Assembly: GCA_016710435.1 (NCBI GenBank)
Contig: JADJVV010000001.1
Location: 2,750,501 to 2,814,500, forward strand
DNA: 64,000 nt
Source: Hyphomicrobiales bacterium
GTDB taxonomy: Bacteria > Pseudomonadota > Alphaproteobacteria > Rhizobiales > Aestuariivirgaceae
Direction: 5' to 3'
Shown here: one piece after another, positions 37,641 through 46,700 of the stretch
How positions within the stretch are numbered: the stretch's first letter is position 1
Layout: each line of letters opens with the position of its first letter
The notes under the pieces: generated by a model
The model's database searches: none
What the model was told of the DNA's origin: nothing
Seen by the model: only the letters and a program-made list of their open reading frames with translations
Program-made: the position numbers and the translations under genes

Positions 37641-39343
37641 AGCGGTTCCATTTTCTTCGCGTATCCACGCGGCGTGTAGGCATAGGTCTGGCCGTCGCCC
37701 CGCACGATGGCCTTCGATTGCGAGGAGCCGACCATCACCAGCGTGAGCATGTCGACGTCTTCGGCGCGGAATTGATCGAAGCGGATGATCCGCACCTTTT
37801 CTTCGGGGCGGCCAAGGTTGGAGGCCAGCACCACTGGCGTGTCTGGCCGACGGTGCGGGCGCAGCATGTCGAAGGCCTTGACGATCTGGTCCGTGCGCTT
37901 GAGTGAGCGCGGATTGTAGAAGGAAATCACGAAGTCGCCCTCCGCCGCCGAAGTCACGCGCTGCACGATGGTTTCCCACGGCGTCAGCAGGTCCGAGAGC
38001 GAGATGCAGCAAAAGTCATGGCCGATGAGCGCGCCTGCGCGGGCGCTGCCCAGCTGGAAGGCCGAGACGCCGGGATGCACCTCGACGGCGATGCGGCAGG
38101 GTTCGCGGTCGATCAGCTCGTAGACGAGTGCCGCCATGGCGAAAATGGCCGGATCCCCAGAGCACACCAGCGCCACGCGCTTGCCCTGCCTGGCGAGGTC
38201 GATGGCATGGCGGCAGCGCTTCTCTTCGTCGCCAAGCGGAAAGTCGTGGCGCGTCTGGCCGTTGCGCAGATGTTCGATAAGGTCAAGGTAGAGCGAATAG
38301 CCCACCCATTCCGTTGCCGACCACAATTCGTGATCGACCTGCGGCGTCATCAGCGCGCTGTCACCGGGACCGATGCCGACAATCGCCACGGAACCGCGTT
38401 GCCGCCCCTGCGGGTCGGTCAGATCGTCGTGCGAGGCTGCCTGCGCAATGGCGATGGTGGCCCGCTTGCTCTTCACCTTGGAGACGATGAGCTTCCCCTT
38501 CGGACCAGCAAGCGCGAGTGCTGCGGCCTCAGCCACACCGGGCACGCCCACTTCCTGCTCCACCACAGCCGATGGCGTGACAAGGCGTGGCGCTTCCGCT
38601 TTCAGCTGCTCTGCCGTGAAGAAATAGACATTCTCGAACTGGTTGATGGCAGGCTCGTCTTCCTTGAGATCAATGGAGCCGTATTGATGAATGGACTGCG
38701 GCGCGATGTTGTGCTGCGCCAGTGTATCATCGAGAAGTTTCTTGACCTCCGCCGGGTCCGTGCCGCGTTCGCAGCCGATCCCCACCGTCAGCACAAAGGG
38801 ATGATAAACGAGGTGCCGCGGCCCGCCCGCCGTGCGGTGAATGGTGACGTCCTGCCGGATGTCTTCTCCCCGCAGGCGCGCGGCGGCGGCGGCCTTGTGG
38901 TCATCCGTGTTGGCGAGCACCGCACCGGAGGGCGCATCAAGGGCCTCGCCGAACACCACGTCGCTGGCCGTCGTGACAGCCGCATGGCCGCCGGTTGCTG
39001 CTGCAATCCTGCGCGCCAGGTCATTTGCACCGGAATGACCGCCGGTGAGCGGAACAACGCTGGAGCCATCTTCCGCCACCGCAACGACAGGAGCTTCGCG
39101 GGACTTGTCCTTGAGGCGCGGGGCAACAGCGCGGATCAGGATTCCGGCGGCACATACGCCCACCACGGCCTTCGCGAAAATGAAGGCGCGCGCCATGGCC
39201 TGCGTCGCCTTCGCGAAATGAACATCCGCGCCTTCAAGCCCTTCCGGCCCGTGAATGAGGCCACCCACGCTGTCCTTGATCTTGCGGGCCGTGGGCATGG
39301 CGGATGGCCCCAACACAAAAATGGCAATCTGGCGTTTTGCCAT
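37637..39343 (-). CDS. cobJ: CbiG-CobJ fusion: precorrin-5A hydrolase-like / precorrin-3B C17-methyltransferase
   Basis: 568 aa. Residues about 1-310 are CbiG-like: CbiG N-domain with VGVCAAGILIRAVAP and VVPLTGGHSGANDLAR, a short middle, and CbiG/CobE C-domain (LTVGIGCERGTDPAEV). After a hinge (about 310-330) comes a CobJ-type methylase: VAIVGIGPGDSALMTPQ and CSGDPAIFAMAALVYE. CbiG opens the C20 lactone in the cobalt-early pathway, whereas CobJ contracts the ring by C17 methylation. Such fusions are known in alphaproteobacteria. Overlaps cobM by 4 bases; 1-2 bases from cobI. Confidence 0.93.
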   Translation of the reverse strand: MAKRQIAIFVLGPSAMPTARKIKDSVGGLIHGPEGLEGADVHFAKATQAMARAFIFAKAVVGVCAAGILIRAVAPRLKDKSREAPVVAVAEDGSSVVPLTGGHSGANDLARRIAAATGGHAAVTTASDVVFGEALDAPSGAVLANTDDHKAAAAARLRGEDIRQDVTIHRTAGGPRHLVYHPFVLTVGIGCERGTDPAEVKKLLDDTLAQHNIAPQSIHQYGSIDLKEDEPAINQFENVYFFTAEQLKAEAPRLVTPSAVVEQEVGVPGVAEAAALALAGPKGKLIVSKVKSKRATIAIAQAASHDDLTDPQGRQRGSVAIVGIGPGDSALMTPQVDHELWSATEWVGYSLYLDLIEHLRNGQTRHDFPLGDEEKRCRHAIDLARQGKRVALVCSGDPAIFAMAALVYELIDREPCRIAVEVHPGVSAFQLGSARAGALIGHDFCCISLSDLLTPWETIVQRVTSAAEGDFVISFYNPRSLKRTDQIVKAFDMLRPHRRPDTPVVLASNLGRPEEKVRIIRFDQFRAEDVDMLTLVMVGSSQSKAIVRGDGQTYAYTPRGYAKKMEPL

Positions 39344-39344
39344 C

Positions 39345-40031
39345 TCAGGTCCTCACGATGATGGTTGTGAAATAGGGCAGGGCATCATCCGCGATCTCGT
39401 CAACAGGCTGGATCACCTCGTCGTCCTGCGTTGCCTTGGTCACGGCGGTAGCGCGCGTGATCAGGTCAAGGGCGGAGAGGACGTTCTTCACCTTGGCGAA
39501 GTGCCGCCCCACCTTGATGATGGCCGCGGACTGGCAGGTGAGAAGTTCCTCGCGCAGGCGGTCCGCGTCCAGCGTGGCCGGCAGGACCTTCAGCACGTCG
39601 TCGCGCTTGCACAGCGGCCGGCCCATCACCGCGGCGCAGGCCACGGGTGACGTCACACCCGGCACCACGACGCAGGAGAACTGTGCCGACAGCCGCTCAT
39701 GAACATACATGAAGCTGCCATAGAAGAAGGGGTCGCCTTCACACAGCATCACAACGTCTTCGCCGCGGGCGAGGTGCGTGGCGATCTCAGCCGCACCTGT
39801 GTCGTATGCGGCCTGCGCAGGCGCGCGCTCGGTACGCATCGGCATGTCGATTGCAATTTCCTGGACCTCGTCGGAGAGGAAGGGGGCTGCGATGCCACGC
39901 GCCGTGGAGTCGCTGCCATTGGCGGCGAGATAGGCCACGACCTTGGCCGTGGAGATAAGTCGCCACGCCTTCACCGTCATCAGTTCCGGATCGCCGGGAC
40001 CGACGCCCACGCCGTAAAGAGTTCCGCTCAT
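39345..40031 (-). CDS. cobI: precorrin-2 C20-methyltransferase
   Basis: Second methyltransfer of corrin synthesis. 228 aa from ATG 40031, which overlaps the cobL stop by 4 bases. Signature YGVGVGPGDPELMTVKAWRLI and CEGDPFFYGSFMYVHERL are present, with TYP-type C-terminal PYFTTIIV. An upstream in-frame ATG at 40049 adds six residues inside cobL; the coupled ATG is preferred. Confidence 0.95.
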   Translation of the reverse strand: MSGTLYGVGVGPGDPELMTVKAWRLISTAKVVAYLAANGSDSTARGIAAPFLSDEVQEIAIDMPMRTERAPAQAAYDTGAAEIATHLARGEDVVMLCEGDPFFYGSFMYVHERLSAQFSCVVVPGVTSPVACAAVMGRPLCKRDDVLKVLPATLDADRLREELLTCQSAAIIKVGRHFAKVKNVLSALDLITRATAVTKATQDDEVIQPVDEIADDALPYFTTIIVRT

Positions 40032-41233
40032 GCCTTCGTCGCCCGCCATTGTGTCACGCCCATGCGCGGCCGCATGGCGCGCAAGTGCCCGATCCGCGTC
40101 AGGTGTGAAATTTCCATGCGCACCAGTTCACCGCCGTGCTTTTCCTGGAGATCGTAGAGATGCATCTCACCTTCCAGGGTCACCACATTGGCCACCATGC
40201 GCCCCCCGGGCCGCAATCGCTCCCAGGCGGCTTCGAAGGTTCCTGGTTCGGAAATGCCGCCGCCGATGAATACGGCATGAGGCGCGGGCAGTGCATCGTA
40301 GGCAAGTGGTGCCGCCAGCGGAATGATCCGCAGGCGCGGTGTTCCCAACTGGTCAGCGTTTTGCGCAATCATGGCGCGGCGCTCCGCATCGGGCTCGATG
40401 GCAATGGCCTCGCACCCGCGCGCCGACCGCATCCATTCGATGCCGACGGAGCCAGAACCCGCGCCCACGTCCCAGAGCAACTGGTCGGGCGCAGGGGCAA
40501 GGGCCGCCAGCGTTGCCGCCCGCACTTCGCGCTTGGTGATCTTTCCGTCATGGCGAAACGCCTCGTCCGGCAATCCCGCCATGCGCGGCCAGATCTTGGC
40601 ACCTTCACCGGCCACGCAGTGCACGGCCATCGTGTTGAGTGGCGACCAATCCTGTGCAGGTGCGGCATCGGCGGCGAAGTGTGACACACGCTCTTGTTCA
40701 CCGCCCATGTTCTCAAGCACCGTCACGCCGCTCTTGCCGAAACCGCGCGCCGTCAGGCGGCGGCAAACCTCGGCGACAGAGGAACCATCCTCGGTCAGGA
40801 TGAGAAGCCGCGCCTCCGGCTGAATGAAGCCCTCGACATTCGCCGCAGGCCGCCCATGGATCGTAAAGCAATCACAATCCGGCAGCGACCAGCCCAGCCG
40901 TGCCGCCGCCAGCGAAAACGCCGAGAGATGCGGGATGATCTCGGTCTCGCTCTTGGCAATGAAGGTGAGGATCTTGCGGGCCACGCCGAAGTTCATGGGA
41001 TCGCCCGTGGCGAGGATCACCGTGGGTTGCCCGCGCAACGCGTTGATCTGCTCCACCACGGCGGAGAATGGTTGCGGCCAGACGTGGTGAACACCGGGCA
41101 GCGCAGGCATCATGGCGAGCGTGCGTTCCGACCCCACGATATGCGTAGCCTGCTGCAAGGCCTCGCGCGCTCTTGCGCCCAGCCCCGCATATCCGTCTTC
41201 GCCGATGCCGATGATGGTCAGCCAGATGCTCAT
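40028..41233 (-). CDS. cobL: precorrin-6Y C5,15-methyltransferase (decarboxylating)
   Basis: 401 aa, a natural fusion of CbiE (C5 methylase, N-terminal, about 1-200, with IIGIGEDGYAGLG) and CbiT (C15 methylase with decarboxylation, about 215-400, with LLWDVGAGSGSVGIEWMR as its SAM loop). This is the usual alphaproteobacterial form. Overlaps cobH and cobI by 4 bases on each side. Confidence 0.95.
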   Translation of the reverse strand: MSIWLTIIGIGEDGYAGLGARAREALQQATHIVGSERTLAMMPALPGVHHVWPQPFSAVVEQINALRGQPTVILATGDPMNFGVARKILTFIAKSETEIIPHLSAFSLAAARLGWSLPDCDCFTIHGRPAANVEGFIQPEARLLILTEDGSSVAEVCRRLTARGFGKSGVTVLENMGGEQERVSHFAADAAPAQDWSPLNTMAVHCVAGEGAKIWPRMAGLPDEAFRHDGKITKREVRAATLAALAPAPDQLLWDVGAGSGSVGIEWMRSARGCEAIAIEPDAERRAMIAQNADQLGTPRLRIIPLAAPLAYDALPAPHAVFIGGGISEPGTFEAAWERLRPGGRMVANVVTLEGEMHLYDLQEKHGGELVRMEISHLTRIGHLRAMRPRMGVTQWRATKA

Positions 41234-41856
41234 GCCGAGTCTCCCAGGAGCGCATTGATCACCGCCGCCGCCATGGCAGAGCCGCCCTGACGGCCGCGCA
41301 GTGCGATGAAGGGAATGCCACGCGGATTCGAGATCAGTTGGTCCTTGCTCTCGGCCGCACCAACAAACCCGACCGGCAGGCCCACGATGGCCGCGGGCCG
41401 TGGCGCGCCCGCATCGATCATGTCGAGCAGGTGGAACAGTGCCGTGGGCGCATTGCCGATCACGGCAATGGACCCCGCAAGGTGGGGCCGCCAGAGTTCG
41501 ACGGAGGCAGCGGACCGCGTGTTGCCGATTTCCTGCGCCACCTCGCGGGTGCGTGGATCATTCAGCGTACAGATGATCCGTTCCCGCTCCGGCAACAGCG
41601 TGGTGATGATGCCATGGCGCACCATCTCCGCATCCACCAGGACTTTTCCACCGGCCAGCAAGGCCAATTGGGCGTTCGGCACGAAATTGGAGTCGATCAC
41701 CAGGTTCCTGGCAATGTCGGTCATGCCGCAGGCATGGATGATCCGCCGCGCCACCGCACGGGCGTTGGACGGCAACAGCGAAAAGTCGGCCTCCGCGTCG
41801 ATCGTCGAGAACGACAGCGAGTAGATGGCTTCGGGATCTTTCAAATACTCGCTCAT
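41230..41856 (-). CDS. cobH: precorrin-8X methylmutase
   Basis: Moves the C11 methyl to C12 to give hydrogenobyrinate. 208 aa; the catalytic histidine lies in RRIIHACGMTDIA, and ALLAGGKVLVDAEMV and IVGLPVGFVGAAESK are conserved segments. Overlaps cbiX and cobL by 4 bases. Confidence 0.95.
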   Translation of the reverse strand: MSEYLKDPEAIYSLSFSTIDAEADFSLLPSNARAVARRIIHACGMTDIARNLVIDSNFVPNAQLALLAGGKVLVDAEMVRHGIITTLLPERERIICTLNDPRTREVAQEIGNTRSAASVELWRPHLAGSIAVIGNAPTALFHLLDMIDAGAPRPAAIVGLPVGFVGAAESKDQLISNPRGIPFIALRGRQGGSAMAAAVINALLGDSA

Positions 41857-42917
41857 GTCCTGCCGGGCTTCAGCGTGCGTGGTCCCAGCGGATGGTCCGC
41901 GTGAGGGTAGGGTGCATGCGTGTGACCATGGTCATGATCGTGGTCATGCCCGTGACCATGATCGTGTCCGTGATGGTGATGTCCGTGACCATGCGCCGCT
42001 TCCGGCCGCGAGGCCAGAGCGAAGGGCCCCTCCGGCGCGGTTCCCGTGCCGATGCCTTCCACATGGTGGTGATGACTTTCCTGCACCGCGCCCACGTCCG
42101 CCTCGAAGCCCAGCACCTGCGTGCGGTACTTGCACAGCTGGCAATTCATGGAAATGTCGCCGGAGAGAATCTGTTCCAGCCGTTCCACGAAGGTGTCGAT
42201 CACGGCGGGATGATCGTTGAGGTAGGGCGCCTTGACGAATTCGATGCCGGGATGACGCGCAGCAACCACATCCGTCGCATCATAGATGCGGTCCACCAGA
42301 ATGCCGGTGAAGAGGAAATAGGGAAAGACGATGATGCGCTTGAAGCCGAGCCGCACGCAGTGGTCGAGCGCCGGTTCCACCAGCGGGAAGGTGACGCCCG
42401 AATAGGCAACCTCGCCCCAGCCGAAACCGAAGCCTTCCCACAGCATGCGCATGACCTTGGAGACGTTCGAGTTGGCATCCGGATCAGATGCGCCGCGCCC
42501 CACCACCACCAGCATGGTTTCGTGCCGGGAGATGTGATCGCCGGCGGCGTCCAGCGCCTGCTGGATACGGTCGCCCGCCGCCCGCAGCATCTTGGGGTCG
42601 ATGCCCAGTTCCTTGCCGTAGTTGATGGTGACGCCATTCTGCGCCGCATAGGTGTTCAGCACGGAGGGAATGTCGTTCTTGGCATGGCCCGCGGCGAACA
42701 GCATGCCGGGCACGGCGAGGATGCGGTTGGCACCTGTGGCGCGCAGCTTGTCCAGCCCCTCGCGGATGATGGGCGTGGCAAATTCCAGATAGCCGAATTC
42801 CACGGGATATTGCGGAAGGCGCTTCTTGAGATGTTCCGCAAGCACCGCGAATTCCTTCACGGCATTGGCATCGCGGCTGCCATGGCCGCATAACATCACA
42901 CCCAGTTTCTCGCTCAT
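41853..42917 (-). CDS. cbiX: CbiX-type sirohydrochlorin cobaltochelatase with Fe-S motif and His tail
   Basis: 354 aa from ATG 42917. Two CbiX-fold halves (LCGHGSRDANAV near the start, VVGRGASDPDAN near 140). A MxCxxC motif (MNCQLC, 257-262) matches the [4Fe-4S]-binding motif of long CbiX proteins. The tail (about 281-343) is extremely His-rich (HHHH, then HGHGHHHHGHDHGHG), likely for cobalt or nickel storage. Inserts Co into sirohydrochlorin in the early pathway, or acts as a cobalt store. Its ribosome-binding site lies in a hairpin (see separate entry). Confidence 0.92.
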   Translation of the reverse strand: MSEKLGVMLCGHGSRDANAVKEFAVLAEHLKKRLPQYPVEFGYLEFATPIIREGLDKLRATGANRILAVPGMLFAAGHAKNDIPSVLNTYAAQNGVTINYGKELGIDPKMLRAAGDRIQQALDAAGDHISRHETMLVVVGRGASDPDANSNVSKVMRMLWEGFGFGWGEVAYSGVTFPLVEPALDHCVRLGFKRIIVFPYFLFTGILVDRIYDATDVVAARHPGIEFVKAPYLNDHPAVIDTFVERLEQILSGDISMNCQLCKYRTQVLGFEADVGAVQESHHHHVEGIGTGTAPEGPFALASRPEAAHGHGHHHHGHDHGHGHDHDHDHGHTHAPYPHADHPLGPRTLKPGRT

Positions 42918-42969
42918 GTCCTGCCTTCCATCAGTTTGCAGCCGGCACAGCTCGCCGGGTGGAAGGCAG
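42918..42969 (-). promoter_or_regulatory. hairpin burying the cbiX ribosome-binding site
   Basis: On the minus strand a 10-bp perfect stem (CTGCCTTCCA at 42969-42960 with TGGAAGGCAG at 42930-42921) encloses an inner 5-bp stem CCGGC/GCCGG. The 3' arm contains GGAAGG, the likely Shine-Dalgarno, 6 bases before the cbiX ATG. When folded it should block cbiX translation. It does not match the cobalamin aptamer core. Confidence 0.65.
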
Positions 42970-43017
42970 CTCCGTCTTGGCGCCACTCAGGGTCCGCCGC
43001 ACCGGAATGTCTTTCAT
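42931..43017 (-). CDS. possible 28-codon leader ORF before cbiX
   Basis: ATG at 43017 and TGA at 42931, so 28 codons with many Arg, Pro and Thr. Its end lies between the two arms of the hairpin, so a translating ribosome would occupy the 5' arm and free the cbiX ribosome-binding site. The GAGGGAG before its ATG is immediately adjacent, an unfavourable spacing. Real translation is uncertain; I report it because position and hairpin fit together. Confidence 0.3.
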   Translation of the reverse strand: MKDIPVRRTLSGAKTELPSTRRAVPAAN

Positions 43018-43119
43018 CTCCCTCGGGGCAAAGCCGTATGGGGGAGAACTGCTGGCGCCCTTATAGCGCCGCGCTGCCGCCGGGCAAGGCGGATTGCGAC
43101 ATTCCGGGAGCCGCCGCGG

Positions 43120-43746
43120 CTAGAACTCCACCCCCGCCTGCGCCTTCACGCCGGAGCGGAAGGGATGCTTCACCTGTTCCATTTCCGTCACCAGGTCGGC
43201 AATTTCGATCAACTCGTCGCGCGCATTGCGCCCGGTGATGACGATGTGCTTGTCGGCGGGGCGGGAGCGCAGAACCTCCAGCACCTCCTCCATGGGCAGG
43301 TAGTCGTAGCGCAACACGATGTTGAGTTCGTCCAACAGCACCATCTTGTAGGAGGGGTCGGCGATCATCTTCTTGGCCTGCTCCCAGCCGTCGCGGGCAT
43401 GGGCCACGTCGCGGGCGCGGTCCTGCGTTTCCCAGGTGAAGCCTTCGCCTGCGGCCTTGATGGTGACGAGGTCTGGATAATTTTCCAGCACCGTACGCTC
43501 GCCCGTATCCCAGGCGCCCTTGATGAACTGGATGACGCCGGAGCGCATGCCGTGGCCGATGCAGCGGAACACCATGCCGAAGGCGGCGGTGGATTTGCCC
43601 TTGCCCTTGCCGGTGTGAACGATGAGGAGGCCGCGTTCGATGGTCTTGCCCGCCATGATCTTGGCGCGCGCCGCCTTCTTCTTCGCCATCTTTTCGTGAT
43701 GCCGTGCAAGGTCGTGGTCGTCGCCGTTCTCGGGTTCGTCGCTCAT
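43120..43746 (-). CDS. cobO: cob(I)yrinic acid a,c-diamide adenosyltransferase
   Basis: Attaches the adenosyl group to cobalt. 208 aa, CobO/BtuR type, with Walker A variant HTGKGKGKSTAAFG, a Walker-B-like LDELNIVLRY, and RGLLIV. Overlaps the cobN stop by 4 bases. Basic N-terminus (MAKKKAARAK) as in relatives. It is followed on the same strand by a 200-base gap and cbiX. Confidence 0.95.
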   Translation of the reverse strand: MSDEPENGDDHDLARHHEKMAKKKAARAKIMAGKTIERGLLIVHTGKGKGKSTAAFGMVFRCIGHGMRSGVIQFIKGAWDTGERTVLENYPDLVTIKAAGEGFTWETQDRARDVAHARDGWEQAKKMIADPSYKMVLLDELNIVLRYDYLPMEEVLEVLRSRPADKHIVITGRNARDELIEIADLVTEMEQVKHPFRSGVKAQAGVEF

Positions 43747-46700
43747 GTCTGCAACTCTTTCAGGTGGTTGTAGGTTGAATTGAGCCGCGGCTGCCAGAGA
43801 CCGCGGGAAATGGCTTCGGCAAGGCGCGCGGCGATGTCCTTCAGCGCATGCGGATTGTTCTCGGCCAGGAACATCCGCGTGTCATCGTCCACGAGATAGG
43901 CCTCGTAGGCAAGGTCGAAGTGATGCGATTTCACGGCATCTGCCGTGGCCGCAAAGGCAAACATGTAATCCACGGTCGCGGCGATCTCGAAGGCTCCCTT
44001 GTAGCCGTGCCGCTTCACGCCCGTGATCCATTTGGGATTGGCGACACGGGAACGAACCACGCGGGCCACTTCCTCGTCCAGCGTGCGCACCACGGGCCGC
44101 TCCGGGCGCGAGTGGTCGTTGTGGTAGGTCGCCGGCTTCTTGCCGGAAGCGGTTTCCACGGCCGCACTGAGACCGCCTTCGAACTGGTAGTAATCGTCGG
44201 AGTCGAGAAGGTCATGCTCACGGTTGTCCTGGTTGTGGATCACCGCCTCCACGGCTGCAAGGCGCCGCCGGAACGCATCCTCGGAGGGTACGCCGTCCGC
44301 CTTTGCGCCATAGGCGAAGGCGCCCCAGGTGACGAAGGCGGCGGCAAGGTCGGCGCGCGTCTGCCAGATGCCTTCATCGATCAGGGCCTGCAGGCCTGCC
44401 CCATAGGCCCCCGGTTTGGCGCCGAAGATGCGTCGTGCGGCAAGCCGCCGGGCCTCGTCGGCAGTGACTCCGGAATGAACGAGCGTCGCCGCCTCTCGCC
44501 GCATGCGGGCCGCGATGGGGTTGTCGGTCTCCGGCTCATCCAGCGCCCCGATGCTGATGATGGCCTTGTCGAGCAATTCGATCTGTGCCGGAAATGCGTC
44601 GCGGAAGAATCCGGAAATGCGGAGCGTCACATCCACCCGCGGCCGGCCCAGCACGGCGAGCGGAATGGTCTCGAATCCGGTCACGCGCCAGCTTGCCGGG
44701 TCCCACAGTGGCTTCGCTCCGATGAGGGCAAGCGCCTGTGCGATGTCATCCCCGCCGGTCCGCATGTTGGATGTACCCCAGGCGGAAAGGGCAGCGGATA
44801 CAAGGTGTTGCCCTGTCTCCTGGAAGTGCCGCGTGAGCAGCGCGTCTGCCGACCTTCTGCCCAGCGACCACGCCGCCGGAGTGGGCAGCGTGCGGTTGTC
44901 GATGGAGAAGAAATTGCGCCCCGTGGGCAGCACGTCGAGGCGTCCCCGTGTGGGTGCACCGGATGGGCCAGGCGCCACGCGCGCTCCCGCAAGGCCGCGC
45001 AACACGCCGTCAATCTCATTCGTCGCCGACGCCGCAAGGGCAGGGCGAAGCGTGGCATTGACCATGGCAATCACCTGCGCCGAAGCGTCTCCCGGCGGCC
45101 GTGCTGCTCCGGCAACACACCGTTCCGCCAGCAACTCCAACCGCTCCACCGTGTCGCCCTGCGTGCGCCAGGGAGCGGCGGAGAGAGCTTGCAGTACGTC
45201 GGGCCGAGGTCCCGCCCACGCCGCACTGAATTCACAGGCCAGGGGATCGAAGCCAAGATGCATGTCGGCCGCCAGCGCCCGCACCAGCGATGCATCACCG
45301 CCCGCACCCGTACCGCGTGCCACGCGGGTCAGTGCCACGAGCAGAGACGTTTCCTGTTCTCCCGTGGGGGCTGCTCCGAGGATGTGCAATCCATCACGGA
45401 TTTGCGCTTCCTTCAGGTCGCAGAGATAGGCATCCAGCCGCTGCAAATCTCCATCGGCATCGCCGGTGAATCCGGCGTCCCTGTCGAGGCGGTGCTGGCG
45501 GGTGAGGTCGAGGATATTTTCGCGCAAAGCGGAGAGCCGCCGCTGATCCAGTCCAGAGGCGAGGTAGTACTCATCCACCAGCGCCTCAAGGTCTTTCATT
45601 GGACCGTAGGACTCGGCGCGCGTGAGAGGCGGCGTGAGGTGGTCGATGATGACGGCGGACGTGCGCCGCTTCGCCTGCGTGCCTTCGCCCGGATCGTTGA
45701 CGATGAACGGATAAAGCTGCGGTACAGGCCCCAGCGCAATCTCCGGCCAACAAGATTCCGACAGGGCCGTCGCCTTGCCCGGGAGCCATTCCAGGTTGCC
45801 ATGCTTTCCGTTGTGGATGATCGCCTGCACGCCGAAGTTCTGGCGCAGCCAAACATAGGTGGCGAGGTATCCGTGCGGCGGCACCAAGGCCTGATCATGG
45901 TAGGTGGATTTGGGATCGATGTTGTAGCCCCGTGCCGGCTGCACCCCCACGACGGCGTTGCCGAAGCGCAGCAAGGGCAGGTGGTAAGCGCCGCCGCGCA
46001 TGAACGGGTCCCGCTCCGGCGGTCCCCAGCGTTCCTCCAGTGCCGCGCGAACCGCAAGCGGCAAGCTGTTGAAGTGACTCAGGTAATCCGCGAGTGAAAG
46101 CGTGATGTCCGATGTCTTGTCACTCCGCGCATTTGTCACGCCAGCCTGGAGCGCCTCGATCAGCGCATTCCCTGTTTCGGGAATGTTGCGAAGGGTATGT
46201 CCGGCCTGTTCCATCGCCCGCAGGATGGCGATGGTGCTGGCGGGCGTATCGTAACCGACGCCATTGGCAATGCGCCCGTCCTTGTTGGGATAATTCGCAA
46301 GCAGGATGGCGGTCTTGCGCGCGGCCGCAGGCGTGTGGCGCAGGCGTACCCAGTTGGCGGCGAGCGCTGCGACGTAATGGATGCGATCCGCCACCGGCTT
46401 GTAGGTGACGATGCGGCACTCGCTGCGTCCATGCCACAGGTGATCAGCCTTGAACGACACAGCGCGCGTGGCGATGCGGCCATCGAGTTCCGGCAGCACC
46501 ACCGACATGGCTAGGTCCTTGGCCCCCAGCCCCCGCGCCGACTGCCGCCAATCCTCTTCGCCCGAACCTGCAAGCGTGACCTGCAACACCGGGCAATCGA
46601 ATGCTGCGAGCGGGTCCTGTGCCGCGTCTCCCACCGCAAAGGCGGTGGCGTTGATGATCGCGTCAGGCGGTTCATCCCGCCACGCCTCGGCAATCAGCGC

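Noticed and set aside
42918..43119. Second cobalamin riboswitch before cbiX
   Set aside because: The B12 box and the aptamer core blocks are absent; only a partial GGAG..CTGCC resemblance.
43848..46097. 749-codon open frame on the plus strand opposite cobN
   Set aside because: Antisense shadow of cobN; composition is Arg/His/Gly/Ala-rich and has no domain pattern.
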